Below are positions 48,434 to 63,400 of a stretch of DNA of 64,000 bases, one piece after another. Below the pieces are notes generated by a model. That model saw only the letters and a list, made by a program, of their open reading frames with translations. It searched no databases and was not told the DNA's origin. The DNA comes from Incurvaria masculella (lineage: Eukaryota > Arthropoda > Insecta > Lepidoptera > Incurvariidae), in contig OX335657.1 of NCBI GenBank assembly GCA_946894095.1, forward strand, positions 16,058,001 to 16,122,000, given 5' to 3'. How positions within the stretch are numbered: position 1 is the stretch's first letter; the number at the start of each line of letters is the position of its first letter. The position numbers and the translations under genes were made by a program.

Positions 48434-51400
48434 TCACAGCGCCTTCACTTTGAGCTGCTTCATCTTGGGTGTCTTCCGTTTCAGCTGGCGCTTCTGCTCT
48501 TTCTTCTCCCAGCGTCTTTGCTTCTCCGGATCATCCTCCTGGGGACATGGACAGTTTAGTTGAGCACTCCAGCCGCTAAGTTTAACCCTTTCACCGCCAA
48601 GGTTTTTTAGCATAATCCTTCTCAATACGCTACACTACAATTATTTCGACAATATGCAGTCTTGAATTGTTATTTGTGTTGTTGCAAATAGTGTGTTTCC
48701 ACTGTTGAAACAGTAGAAATCTAATGAACGCTAGTATGTACTGTGCAATTATGTAAATAAAACACATTATTTCGTAATCAGTAAAGTTTTATTAATGTTT
48801 GAAGTGGAGTAGTTTTCTCTCGGATATATCCGACGATTGCGCCTGCAATATGCCTTGCTCTGACGGATATATACGTTCCTGGCGGGGAAAGGGTTAAATT
48901 CCTCTTCAAAGTGATCAGACCATTATGATAGCATGAAGCGAGCAATGGAAATTTGCTCACAGCATAGAATGAAAATGGAGAATGGCTTTTCATCTATTCA
49001 GTCCAAGGTCAACATTGATTGACACAACCATGATTGATAGATCTTCTAATATCTGTCAGAAATACAGCGATCTAGCAAATTATCCACAGTAGAGCTTCGA
49101 GTACGTGGGTCGCATTGGAGCGTGCTTCTTTTTTATAATACTTTCATATAATAGAGACAGAGATGGCTCTTCACTAGAGCAGAAATAACAGTCAATATTG
49201 CAATAAACCATGCATATTTACAGACAGATACTACAGGGGGTCTACCATGGTAAGTTTATTCGCTGAGGGAATTACAAGTCAGCGAATAAAGCTGACGACT
49301 AGTACCATCCTCGCTGTCAAACGACGTAAGTTCACTCGTCACTCGTTTATGCAGTGTCGGCCAAACTAATCCAAGTAACATTTTTGTACCATCTTATTTT
49401 AGCTGCCGTGCTGCTTGGTCGGAACATATACTATGGAAAAGTTGATAATTCTGTAATAAATATATTATGTAGACCATGATAGGTTCCTTGTTATAATTTG
49501 TATGTATTGTCTGTGTGTAAATTGGTATAGTTTGAGGTGGTATGGATTTATTCGTTAATGTTTGATGCTCGTCAGTATTTTTGGTGTTATTTGGTGATCT
49601 TTGGGTTCTTTGATGTTCTTGTTGGAGTTGTTTGGAATAATTTATAGTTCTGTAGTGTTTTAGGTGTTTATTGGTTTTGGGTATTCTTTGAACAAAAAAT
49701 ACAGCATGTAACACCATAGTATACCAAAAAATATCACTAAACAACGGCCTACCAACACTGTATTAGACAGCACCAGCATTGACATTTATGAAAACTAATA
49801 TAACTTTTCCTGTGGCTAAAGTGAATAAAATCAAAAGAATAGCTAGCGGATTACCGAAAATCCACTTTTCATAGCGATATTTCTTATTCTGTGGCTCAAG
49901 TGAACGAATAGCTCGTAGATCAAACTCGCCAGCCGAGAATCAACTTGTTTCATACAATGTATTTGTAAACCCTGTTGTTAGTCTGTGATTGTTAAAATAA
50001 AAATGGATTTTTGGCTGTTGTGTTTGTGGGAGAGTTGCGGCGCGAAGAGCGCCGACGGTCTCCTTGTACTCGATGAAGCCTCCGACTGCGCTGTGAGTAA
50101 GATATCGCCGCCAGCAACAGAGACTTTCCGGACCTCTTTGAGGAGCTTTTTTGGGAGATCGCGCCACTTCTTCCTCAACCAATGAGATTCGACAGCATTT
50201 CCCCAGCCAAAAAAGTAAGAACATTAATGAATGCAATATCAGCAGCCTTAAAAAATACCTTTGTCATATGGTAGACAAGAACAATTTGACGAAATGAAAG
50301 TACAATACAATTCATTCATTTGGTAGGGAGCTGAGAGACTCTAACTTGCTTATAAATGCCTTTGTAGCCTTTATAGATTGCCTTTGTGAGAGATTGCATG
50401 AAATGTAAATTGATTGGCAGATAATTTGCCTACCCATTCGTCAAAATATTCTTAGTTAAGTCAGTAATAAAAAATACTATCAGTAAGTAATTCATAATTT
50501 GTAATTACTGACTATGAATCCAGTTTGAAAATGTGAAATGTCTAAATTAAACCTACCTATGCTTATTTAAAAAAATACCTATTCTTTACTTATTGTTTTT
50601 TATGTTTACAGATAATGACTACCCTTGCATGCACACCAATGCATGTGCCATAGCACCGTCGATTCCTGCATCGCTCAAAAAATGGTGTCAGTTGTGATGC
50701 GTCAAGTGATTGCAGCCCTCAACAACCTGCACATTCTGGCAACATTCATCTGCTTTCCTCAGAACGAGCGCGAAAGAGAAGAAATAAAACGAGGATTTGA
50801 TTTGAACCATTTTTAATATTTTTATTCGGAGCTTCAATAACTATCAACATGAAACAAGAACAAACATCACTTACCTAAATGCTCGCCCATGCTTAACCTA
50901 ACGTACAAACTAATGACTTTTTATTTATCATTTTATATTAACTTTAACAGGAAGAAATACCAGTCCCGAAAAACTATCATAAGTATAGATGGGCTTTCCC
51001 GGATGTGTAGGCAGAGATTATAGAACACCATACAGTACGATCACAACATACTTTTGCTCCCTCTACAGACATTTTCACAGTTCGTGGTGTAGGGGCTAGA
51101 GGACTTAAAGTTCAATCGCACCCAAGCATCAACAAATCCTTGAAAACACTTCCTAACAAACCAAGTTGTGGATAATTGGAACAGCCTTCCTGAGGAAATA
51201 ATATGTGCATCGTCAGTAAATGTTATCAAAAAATCTTACTTGCTTAAAATCTAATAATTCATGGACAAGAAAATAAAAAAAACAACCCTCCTTGCGCAGT
51301 CGGGTAACAAATCAGTGCAAGTGCTTAAAAACAAAAGTGCAAGTGCATAACAGTAATTGCACGCATCAGCATGATGCTGCTAGTGCATTACTTTATAATA

Positions 51401-54400
51401 ATAATAAATATTCTCCGTGTTTTCCATCCGGCAATATAGCCAAACTTATAAAAGGAAAGCCCTGACATGGCAACTATGAAATTTCTTCGTGAATGTGGTA
51501 CATCAACTTTATGTTATGACAATAAGTGTGGTAAAAGCTATGTATATCTAGTTCCATAAAAAACTCCCAGCCGCTACGTTTGCCCTATCATCTGCCTCAG
51601 GCTGGAGCTGCCGGCTCTGTACCCTGTCACGCTCTACCATCAAGTGCAGCAGCTCTATATCCGCTTTAATCGTTAGCATGACGGTGCAGGAGATGCTGAT
51701 GGCCAGCGCGCAGACCTAAAGAACCAAACCGTCAGCATAGCAGAGAACGCAATCCGGTAATGGCGAGCCCCCGCTATTACGCCCAGACGCCACGCAATGA
51801 GCTTCGCACCTATGGAAGAGTGTGGCCGAGCAGTAAAATGCATCGAGAGGGTGCATAAAATCATGGAAAGCGTTGAGGAAATTATTAGAATTACATTTGT
51901 ATGCATAGATTTTTTAGCTAATTCTGTAATATAGTAAGCCGTACTATATTTAATCGTAGAGCATGTATGTATGAAACTATTTATGTCTGTAGATGAACCG
52001 AAAGAAGTGTGCTGTGGTCGTACCGTATGATGCTCTATTATCTCTGCCTACCCCTCGGGAAAGCGGCGTAAAGGTGTGTATGTATATATGTATATTTAGG
52101 CAATCGCCTTTATAAAGATTTTATTAACATTATTAAGTGAACTTTAAAATAAATAACAGCGGAATTTTGTGCCAGTTATTCTTCTCTATGATTATTGTGG
52201 CTAAATGCTAAATGTTAAACTATTTCAAGTCAAGTTCAGTGCACAGAGCGCATCGGCCTCGGCGCCACAGTAGGCATTGGCATTTGCATGGAAAACTTAT
52301 CTGGGTCAAAGTTTAATGTGTGGCGTTTAGGGTGATGCCGTTTGTACATTCTATGGATGATAAATATAAAATACACACACGTATTAAATACCTATGAACT
52401 TCTGCTTCTAATCTCCTTGGCTTATTTCATTCCGCCACCAATATACCTACGGTCACTATTTAGGGTATGATTTTTTTTTTTTTTGTTATGGGTATGAATT
52501 AATTAAATTTATGGTGATTTTATTAAATCGTCATGACAAAATCATACATGTTGAGGTTTTTTTATATAAGTAAGCATGTAAGATTAATCTAAATAATAAA
52601 ATGGTTTCATGTCAAGGTTTTCCGATAATCATGTTTGCTAATAAATGCCTATTTATAAAACTAAAAATATAAAACGATAACTTATTGGATATGGTCGTTC
52701 TAAGGTCATATGTCCCCTTAAGGACCTCAAATCTACATAGTAACCAACCAACTATTTGAACATTTCAGGACAAGTAGTGTAGTCAATGCAGCCCACAACG
52801 ACTGGCGTGCCAAATAAAAAAAAAATCTGAAAGAGTCGGAACAATTACTTTTATTTGTATGGTATGGCTATGCATGGGTAAGCATTTAGGTGACATTTTT
52901 TCTTATTTCAAATTGATATCTATTACAATAAAATGGTTCTAATCTAACCCTAGTTTTATTTCTTTCCTTTTGCACTCGTTTTTGCTCAGGCAAAAGCAGA
53001 TGAATTTTGCCAAAATATGCAGGCTGCAATCACTTGATGTATCACAATTGACACTATTTGCTGAGCGATGCAGGAGTCGACGGTGCTACCGCATATACGT
53101 TGGTAGTCACCGCTCGCAAAAAATGCAAGGGTAGTTATTATCTGAAAGCATAACAAACAATAAGTAAAGCAAAGGTATTTTTTTAATAAGCGTAGGTAGG
53201 TTTAATTGAGACATATTTAAGTAATTACAAATACAATTCTAGGTTATATCAAGAATATTTTGAGGTAAATTATCCGCCAATCTACGCCCACTTCAGGACG
53301 AATATTTTGACGAGTGGGTAGGTAATTATCCACCACGTAATTTATATTGCATGCTATCTCTCACAATAAGGTAGTAAGAGTCCCTCGGCCCCACCAAATC
53401 AGTGATATTGCATTCATGAATGTTCTTACTGTTTGGGCTGGGGAGATGCTGTCGGGTCTCCTTGGTTGAGGAAGAAGTGGCGCGGTCTCACGGCACTTCC
53501 GAAAGTCTGTTGTCGGCGGTGATGTCGTACTTACACTTTTTGTTTTCCAATTCATGGCTCGGAATAAGTTGATTTTCGGTAGACGAGTTTGATTGATTCA
53601 AATATTATCCAAATCACGTTTGATTACATCCAGTCCAGCCATGGAGGTATACCTCCATGCATTCATCTGTCAAACTATTGAAATGGTACAAAAATGTTAA
53701 ATTTTTCCTATGGATTTGCTTGACCGACACTGCATAAACGAGTGACGAGTGAACTTACGTCGTTTGACAGCGAGGATGGTACTAGTCGTCAGCTTTATTC
53801 CCTGACTTGTAATTCCCTCGGCGAATAAACTCACCATGGTAGACCCCCTGGTCGCATTTCTCAAGCGATTCTTGTGAATTTTGTGAGCAGGTTCAATAAT
53901 TATGTAGAAATTTTTAGACAAGCCCGTTTTCTAAAATTTGGACATATATTAAGGGTGTGATAATAGTTGATTGCGTTCAGTTTGATAAGGACATAAGTAA
54001 AACAATGTTTAATTATATCTAAAAATAACAATGACGAATTTTGATAATCCGACAAAACATATTTAGAAGATTGATGGTCTAACTATAATTTAAAGTTATT
54101 TTGTGTTCTCAAATTAGACAAATTTTCAATGTTTCTAATGATCAAAAAGACAGACTAGCGAGGTCTGCAGCTCATAGAATCACTAGTTTAATTAAAATGG
54201 TTAGCTGAGGTGCCGGGCTCTGCTCGGGTCAATATTTCGACAACAGCGCCACCTATTTTATTACTATTACTTACTATTATTACTATTATTTTAAACTAAA
54301 CCACACCAGTACTAAGGGGAACAAAACAAAATTAAAAAAAATCAAATCGGCTGAGCCGTTCTCGAGTGCGAGACTAACGCACGGCAATTGATTTTTTTAC

Positions 54401-57400
54401 ATTCAGGAGAATTTTTTAAACAGGGCATTCAGGGTCAAATCCGAAACTATTAAAAATAACGAAAAACACTCAAAGGAGTAATGAAGCCGATTTTGATAAA
54501 AACTGAAACTGCATTATTCGATTTTTGTAGAAATAGTTTTCCTAGCCGTGAATCGACTTCTTTATTTTGAGAAAAATAAAGCATTCCGTATTATTGCACC
54601 AGTCAATAGTTTAGCTTATAAGAAACAAATCCTGTGGAGTAATGTTATAAGACAAACTAAAGGATAGTGTTGATTTTTAATAAACTGATTCGTTTTCAAA
54701 AATCTAATAATGCAGTTTTAGTTTTTATCAAAATCGGCCTCATGACTCCTTTGAGTGTCTGAATAGTTTATATTTCTTAAATATATTATACTATTTATCG
54801 TAAAAATTGGGAACTATAGGTCTATGTGATATTCTTATTTATAATTGTAATTTTTCTGTTTGTTTTCAAAATAAAATAAAAAATAAATAAATAAAAACAA
54901 GTTTCGGATTTGGCCCAGAAGGCCCACTGCAAAAAAAACCGGCCAAGTGCGAGTCGGACTCGCACACGAAGGGTTCCGTACCATCGTAGAAAAAAAAAAC
55001 AAAAAAATCACGTTTTTTGTATGGGAGCCCCCTTTAATTTAAATTATTTTTTAATCTTACCTATTTGTTATTATAGCGGCAAAATAAATACACACTCTGT
55101 GAAAATTTCAGCTGTCTACCTGTTAGCCCTGTGACAGACGGACAGACGGACGGACGGACGGACGGACAGCGGAGGCTTAGTAATAGGGTTCCGTTTTCAC
55201 CCTTTGGGTACGGAACCCTAAAAAAGGAATCGTGTTAATAAAAGCGGATGCGTACGGCGAGTATGCGCTCCTTCTCCTGCTTGCGGCGCTCCTCGCGGCG
55301 CGCGGCCGCCTGCTCCTGGCGCGCCGCGTGCGTGCCGCGCACGAACGCCTCCGCCGCGCGCTGCCGGTTGCGCTCCACCTTCGCCAGCGCCTGCGCAACG
55401 CACCGCACGGAGTTACCGCTTAGCTCTTACAGCTCTTGCAATCCACGAACTTTAGCGGGCTTTACTTGTAGTAAAAATGTATCTGAGCCCGTAGTCCCAG
55501 CTGTCACCTGAATTGGCGTTTACGGCAAACCGACCGACTGGCTTTTTCAAATGTATGGAGAAATTGAAGAGCGCGAGCAGTGGGCGTTAAGCGAACTAAC
55601 ATTTGCGAGTCCAAGTTCGATTTGACAGCTTACTCAACGTCGACGTTGCCGTTTACGCCGACTCCGCGATTTCATACAAATCGAAAGTCCTAGTTTGAGT
55701 TTGACAGCCTGAAGAAGTAAAACCACAGACTATCTAGTAAAAACTTGTATGGAGTTTGACGTTTAGGAACTTTGAAGTTCCGTAAAAGGCAGTTTAAGCC
55801 CAGTTTTGAAAGGTGCTCTCTGAATACGGCTGATAGTTTTGACGTGTATTCATTCTAGAGGCCGTGATGATGTTGATTACACACGGATTTGTCAATCTCC
55901 AAATCTGGCGAAGAAGAATCCATCCAGTTAAATGTAGCCGTGCTCACAAAGGGAAGTTCCTAGCATGGCCCTTATTTCTTTGGAAATCTGGTGTGTCGGG
56001 CTATATGATGATGGGTGTGGTAATCCATACACGGCCAATTACATAAAACAAAATTTAATGGGATTGTGAAGAATCAAACTGAATGCTAAAAGTCCAAAGT
56101 TGAATGCATGTGTCAGTTATTCCCCATAAACAACACCGCTGGTGTCCTTTTAATCTCCAAAAGATGCCCTGTGTTTGGCTAATATTATGAAAGTCAGCCG
56201 AAGGTAAAACTATGATTAGCAAGCTAAGACCGGAGTAGATTTCACGATTCAGGTTTGAAGATATCAGTGTCCATGGTTTTCGTAGCGGCCCTAAAAGTTC
56301 GAAAACCCATGGGCATCGTCGGGCACCTAATAGGTCTTGGTGGATCCCATATGCTGAGCTTAACATAAAAAAAAACCAACACACACCTCTTTACTGAGCC
56401 GCATCCGCTTGAGTTTCTCGAGTAGATAGAACACGAGCAGCATGAGGGGGCGCAGCTCCTCGCCCGCGCCCTCCCCGCTCACGTTCACGCTCAGCAGCAG
56501 CACCTTCTGCGTGTCCGGAGGCTTCGTCGCGCTCGCCTCCCTGACGCGCAAACCGATGTTTATAAATATACGAAGCGTGCCAATGCCAAATCACCTCTTT
56601 TCCTAAAATATGGTTGAGGCATAATAGATGTTTCACCAATAGGTCAATGCCAAAGGGATGAACAATAGATGGCGCAACTGCATAGATACAAGTTTACGGC
56701 TATGGAAATAGGTGGCGCCACTTTCGTACCTAGAAATAGCCAATAGATAGCGCTGTACAAACATAGGATTTATTCATAGATTCATAACACAATTTTGTTT
56801 CAAAATTGGACTATGGTACATGGATTGGAATATGGTACATATTGTACGAAACATCCGTCACTATGGCGGTGGGATATCTATATAGTTGAGGTCTCACTAT
56901 CACCTGGTATCACTTGTTTTGAATCCTAAAAATGTGTAACTGTCCCAAGCACGCAGGCACCTATTATATCGGTGGAGCTTCTTTCTAGAAAACTCCACTG
57001 ATATCTAGGTGTCCCGCATAGTGCACCATTCGAGGACAATCTCCCTCGAGGTGTAGCCCAAATGTTCCAGAGATCGTTACAATTTTAGCAGGCGGAGGAT
57101 ATGTATATATAATAACAGCATTGTATAACCAGCCCACCGTGTAAACAAGCAAATAGCGCCATCTGTGGATCAAGATAGATCCGCGAGCAAATACATTTTG
57201 CAACGAAATACTAGAAGCGCAATGCCGACATAGGCGACATATTAGAATATTTGCAACGGTTTTTCTTGAACCGCTTGGCTTCCGTTTGGTCGCTATCAAC
57301 CATGTATTTGGTGCCAAAATATGCCTTATTGCAAAGGGAGAAGTAAGGTCGATATTGACAGATTTTGGCGCAAAAATCGGCTTATTGCAAAGGGTTAAGT

Positions 57401-60400
57401 AAGGTCGATTTTGACAGAGATTTTGGCGCGAAAAAAGCCTTATTACAAAGGGAGAAGTAATGTCGATATTTAGCGAAGATAGCATTATTGCGAAAGGAGA
57501 AGTAAGGTCGATATCGACAGATTTTGGCGCGAAAAATGACTTAACGCAAAGGGCTAATCAACGCGGCCATGAGTAGAGGTCACAATATAATGGGGCAATG
57601 AGGACTCACTCCATCTGCTTGGGCCCCGAGAACTGATCGGAGATGTGCAGGTACTGTATGTGGTCGGCGTACTGGTGCAGCGCGCTGGTGACGCGCGTGT
57701 CCAGCACCGCCGCCGTCGCCTCCGCCACCTCCGACAGCACGCTCAGCGACGCGGGCAGCGAGTGCTTGTCGCCGGGCCGCCGCTCGCCGCAGTAGGCGCT
57801 CTGAACAGGGCACGGTCGGAACGCCGCTTAAGGTGGGCCCGTAAGTATCGGAAAATTACGCTCCCCGTACGAATGTAATTTACTAATAATTTGAAAACGA
57901 CTGTTCCAATTTACTTGATATTGGGTATATAACATCAGGCTACAAATTATTAAATATCTGATATCAGCCAACAAATATCTGTGTCTGCATGTTTTGGTTT
58001 TTTTGAAAAATCTAAACTGAATCAAATTAAGGCAAAAAGAAAATCGAAATACAGATTTTGTTTTCTCTGTGGTTTGACACGGATATTTGTAGCCTGATGT
58101 TAGATACCCAATATCAAGTAAATTGGAACAGTTGTTTTGAAATGATACTTCTTCTTCCTTGGCTGACTAGCTATAACTGTACACGCTGTGCCCACTACCT
58201 GTAGGATAATTTGTTCGTTTTTAATACTGTAAATGTGTTTATGTTTGTGTAATACGGAATTATCCTGCATGTAAGCCATATTAATAAATAAATAAATTAT
58301 TTATTTTGATGTTAGTATGCATAACTTACGGGCCATTCTTAAGAACGGCCCGTAATCTATGGTCTCCGTACAAACGTAGTTTACTGATCATTTGGAAACC
58401 GCTATTACAGTTAAATTCATATTTAAGGTGGCCCATCCCGCTCATCAAAATTTTGCTCAAAATAGCTTTATTTGATCGAACTAGATGTCTGATGACCATT
58501 GGCATTGTAAAATTGTGTATGGTTTCTAAGTTATAAGGTCCGAAAGTTCGAATTTTTCGCGCGTTTTATACAATAACTTTGGAGGTGGATTACGCAATGA
58601 TAAAGTAAGAACATCTTAAAAAGATTAGTCATCAGACATAGCTTATTTAATCAAGATTTATAATCTATTTGGTTTTTGTTAGATTTTTGACTACAGCGGT
58701 CGTGGTTTACTTTTAGCTATAAGTCGTTTTGAAATTAAAATTTTCGTAAATCTTACCAAATCATACACTATGCACATTGTCTTTTTTGTGGACATGTTGA
58801 ATCTTCCTCATCACGGAGCCTGTCTTATTCTTTAAAACAGAGAAGGTCCCAGAGCGCAACAGCACAGTTTTGTACCGTGCCCACGAATTAGGCCCGCCGG
58901 GTTGGGCCTCCTTAATATCTAATATCAGGTAACAAATATCTGTGTCTGCATGCTTTTGTTATTTTGAAAAATCCAAACCGAATGAAATGAAAGCAAAAAG
59001 AAAATCTTCATATGAATTAAGTTTTCTCTGTGGTTTGACCCAGAATACATTTACCAAAAAAACAAAGACATGCAGACACAGATATTTGTAGCTTAATATT
59101 AGATACCAAATATCATGTAAGTTAGAACAGTGGTTTTCAAATTATTAGTAAACTACGTTTGTATGGGAGGCAAAATTGTCTGATGCTTACGAGCCGACCT
59201 GGGGTGAGTTCTTAAACATCAGAAAAAATTGTTTCCCATACAAATGTAGTTTGTATGTAATGTATGCAAAGGTAACATACGAGATCCTGCATCTCTTTGC
59301 CGAGGCGGGTGGCGAACTTTTTCTGACCGACGCACAGCACGAACGGGTCGCAGTCGTCTTTACCGAGCTCCACCCGGAACTGAAGCGTGTCCTGCGAGGG
59401 TCGCAGCGCGTCCAGCGCCAGGTGCACTAGGTCTTGACGCTGATAGAGACAAATACACATACATACATATACACCGATTAAAAAGACAAAAATAAAAAAA
59501 CCTGTCTCTGCCTGGCTCCTGAGAACGAAAGATTCTATATCAGGTTATCCATCGGTCGATGCCCCTGTTTTAGGTCACCTAGAAGCAGCGAGTATTGACG
59601 CTGATAGAGACAAATACATCAGTTTTGTACACCGGTTAAAAAGACAAAAAAAAACCTGTCTCCGATTGGCTCCTGAGAACCAAAGATTCGATATCAGGTT
59701 ATCCATCGGTCGATGCCCCTGTTTTAGGTCACCTAGAAGCAGCGAGTATTGACGCTGATAGAGACAAATACATCAGTTTTGTACACCGGTTAAAAAGACA
59801 AAAAAAAACCTGTCTCCGATTGGCTCCTGAGAACCAAAGATTCTATATCAGGTTATCCATCGGTCGATGCCCCTGTTTTAGGTCACCTAGAAGCAGCGAG
59901 TATTGACGCTGATAGAGACAAATACATCAGTTTTGTACACCGGTTAAAAAGACAAAAAAAAACCTGTCTCCGATTGGCTCCTGAGAACCAAAGATTCGAT
60001 ATCAGGTTATCCATCGGTCGATGCCCCTGTCTTTGGTCACCCGGAACCAGCGAGTAATGAAGGATGTGTGTGGCGACCTAAGCTCACTCGTATACCGGCA
60101 GCGAAACCACATGCATAGCGTACAGCCGGTGGTGTAGGCTCTAGAGGACTTGCCTTTCATGCGAGAGGTTCTGCCTTCTCATTTCATTTCATAACTAGCT
60201 GAGTTTCCCGGCTCCGATGGGGCCGATTTCGTTTCGGACATTCACCCGAGCGGAGCCCGCTACAATGTGGTTTCACCTTAGTGGCCATGCTATTCAATTT
60301 TAATAAATCTGGATCGCGAAAACAGCGCCAGGGTCCAACTATAACTAAGAACCATTCTGGGACTTCGATTAATATTTTTAAAAAAAATTTGCGGGATTGG

Positions 60401-63400
60401 TAAAGCCGTTCTCTAGTTTTGCTCTTAACAACCCATTTAGGCAATCATTTTTATTCTATAGACGATATCATGAAGGTAGTTATGTGATATTAGCCATCCA
60501 TGTCAGATTACATTAAAACAATTCACTGATGGTAGTCTGGTCGATTACGAATTCGGATCAAACATCCTTAAACAGCCTCACAATTTAATATTTTATAAAT
60601 TTATTAACAGGTATGTGCTGAAAACCAGCACCTTGCAGTCAGCTCAACTCAGGTAGTAATGGCCGCTTAGGAATTATGCTGAGCTAGAACCTTTTGGTAT
60701 ACAATTATCTCATTAGGATACATCAAATTTATACTAGTTTCTTTTTAAACATTTCTAAATTATACTTAATTGTTGTTTTTTGTTGCCAATAAAGTATTTG
60801 AATTTGAATTTAAATTTGAAATGTTAGTGTCACTGTTTAGTGGAGTCCTTAAGGTGGCCCAACCCGCTCATCTCCCCATACAAAAGGGGAAAGAAGATCA
60901 CGCCCATATTTCTTGTCAGAGATCCAAAATTTTGCTCAAAATAGCTTTATTTGATCGAACTAGATGTCTGATGACCATTGGTATTGTAAAATTGTGTTTG
61001 GTTTTTAGAAAGTCCGAAAGTTCGAATTTTTCGCGCGTTTTATACAATAACTTTGGAGGTGGATTACGCAATGATAAAGTAAGAACATCGTAAAAAGATT
61101 AGTCATCAGACATAGCTTATGTAATCAAGATTTATGATCTGTTTGGTTTTTGTTCGATTTTTGACTACAGCGGTCGTGGTTTTCTTTTAGCTATAAGTCG
61201 TTTTGAAATTAAAATTTTCGTAAATCTTACCAAATCATACACTATGCACTTTGTCTTTTTTGTGGACATGTTGAATCTTCCTCATCACGGAGCCTGTCTT
61301 ATTCTTTGAAACAGAGAAGGCCCCAGAGCGCAACAGCACGGTTTTGTACCGTGCCCGCGAATGAATTAGGCCCGCCGGGTTGGGCCACCTTAAGTGTTCT
61401 TACGTATCGTTGGAAATGGAGTACATGAAAACGAAAATCAGTACCGAAATTATTTACAAAGTTTCTCCTCTGATCTCCCCTTTCATGCTTCGTGGATGGA
61501 CTGAACGGTACGCACCTTGATGAGTTTGAGCGTGAGCAACATGCCCTCGCAGCAGGTGCGCCCGCTGCACCACATGGTGAAGCAGTGCTCCGCCTCGCGC
61601 CGCCAGCCGCGGTCGCCGCCCGCCACCACGTCCGCCCCCGTCTCCCCTGCACACCACCCGGCGCACGGTCAGACCGGCACCATGAAGTTTGCAAAGATTC
61701 CTAGTTGATAGGCGAAAATTGCGCCTATTAATTTCGCCACCTGATTTATACCCTTAATTTGGAATTATCCTACAGTCCTTCCACCCTTAATAAATGCCTC
61801 CAAACACATTTATAAATTTATCAAGTTAAACACTGGATTTAGACGCATCAGCATATGCTGCCTGTCTAAAACTTATAAATAAATAAATAAATAAATAAAA
61901 TTGAAATTCTCTAACTTTACCTAAACACTCTTCAGTGATTTTCCGTCAGATCTTCAGAAAATGTATGGTCTGGACATTCGTCTAAAGGATTCATACGTAG
62001 ACTTGTCCTAAGCGTAGGATTAATACGCGATATCAGCGCCATCTAGTAGCAGATAGGGGAAGCATAGTGTTGATTAGAAAATTATGAAGAAATTCATTGG
62101 ATTGGATCAATTGTCTGGATAGAATGGACATATAATCCAAAGCTTTAGACGAATATCGATTTCATTATTTGCTAAATCTGATATCAATGCTTCAATATAG
62201 ATGTCACTTAAAATTAATGAAATAAAGCTATGTCATATTATGACATCCAGACCTGCAGACAGGGACAAACCTATACCGTTGGAAAGAGAAGAAAAAAGGC
62301 TATGGGTTTCCTGCAAGATCGCACCATGATAGGGGCCAAAATCAATCGCTCCAGTAGTACTGTCGGCTGGCCACCATAGCAATTCCTGGTTTGTGTAGGA
62401 GACGGGTGCAAAGATGACCGTAAAATGTATGGATATATTTTTGTAACCCACTTCCGGCAGGACATGACTGTATCTATTGTCTCTACAGAGTCATAAAGCT
62501 TGCAAGAAAAATGATCGTGACCAGGCCAGCACCCGGCACAAAATGTCCTCCAGCCGCACGCGTGCGCCGACTCACCGACTAGCGTGAAGTTGTCGTCGAG
62601 CAGCGGCTTGTGCAGCCGGAGGATGTTGGCGGCGACGGCGGTGTTACGCGCGCGGCCGAGCGCGTAGCCCAGCGCGTAGGTCGCCAGCACGCAGCACAGG
62701 ATACCCTCCAGCCAGTACGCGTCCCAGCGCGCACGGATCATTATCGGCACCTAGTGTTCAATAAACGAACTAGAGCCTCATATGAGAAGTAACTCATATA
62801 AAATATACTTTATCGTACGAAGCAAGTATGTCAGTGTTTCAACGAATGTAATATGAATGTAGAATCGACCGTAAAGCAATGACACTTTATTAAAAAAACT
62901 GTACTGTAAAAACTTTACAAATAAAGTGAAAGCTAGACCCGAACCAGCAAAACAAACCTTCCGCGAAAATTGCGCCTATCAATTTCGCCACCTGATTTAT
63001 ACCCTTAATTTGGAATTATCCTACAGTCCTTCCACCCTTAATAAATGCCTCCAAACACATTGTTTAAAATTATACATACATTTATTTACCACTTTACCTG
63101 CATTTTGCACATTGAATTGCAAGGATTCATTCAGGAACATTCAAATATATTGCCACCGTCATCAAAACAGTATTTGGCATCAGACGCTCTAGCGGGTAAT
63201 TATGGACATAAAGCAAGTGTCGAAATTGGTAGACACGGTACCCACGAAAGGTACGTTTTGGTGTTTTGGGTCCAGCCTTGCAATATATTCATAAAGTACG
63301 TCTTTTTACAGCACTATTTCTTTAATTAATGTGTAAGTTGTAATAAGTGTATAATAATAATAATTGTAAATTCACCGTCAATTCCACGTACATAAGACAT

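Larger units (their letters stand above)
49234..53850. mobile_element. Inverted-repeat derivative of a PIF/Harbinger-like transposon (in CCDC47 last intron)
   Basis: The ends are long inverted repeats: 'cagggggtctaccatggt' at 49234 and its complement ending at 53850, continuing about 150 bases inward (gtaccatcctcgctgtcaaa, gagtgaacttacgtcg). Further inside, 50000-50260 is inverted at 53380-53590, and 50600-50760 is inverted at 52985-53110. Both arms carry Harbinger transposase-like and Myb/MADF-like coding relics. The middle is filled with unrelated repeats, including a SINE tail at 51417-51560. No clear target-site duplication (agatacta versus gtcgcatt). Confidence 0.65.

Noticed and set aside
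51673..51906. Hydrophobic 77-codon minus ORF, considered as a chemoreceptor exon
   Set aside because: No diagnostic C-terminal receptor motif, no convincing splice sites, and it lies inside the Harbinger-derived structure.
56985..57485. 166-codon minus ORF
   Set aside because: Half of it is the translation of the 57310-57560 tandem repeat and it lies in a CCDC47 intron.
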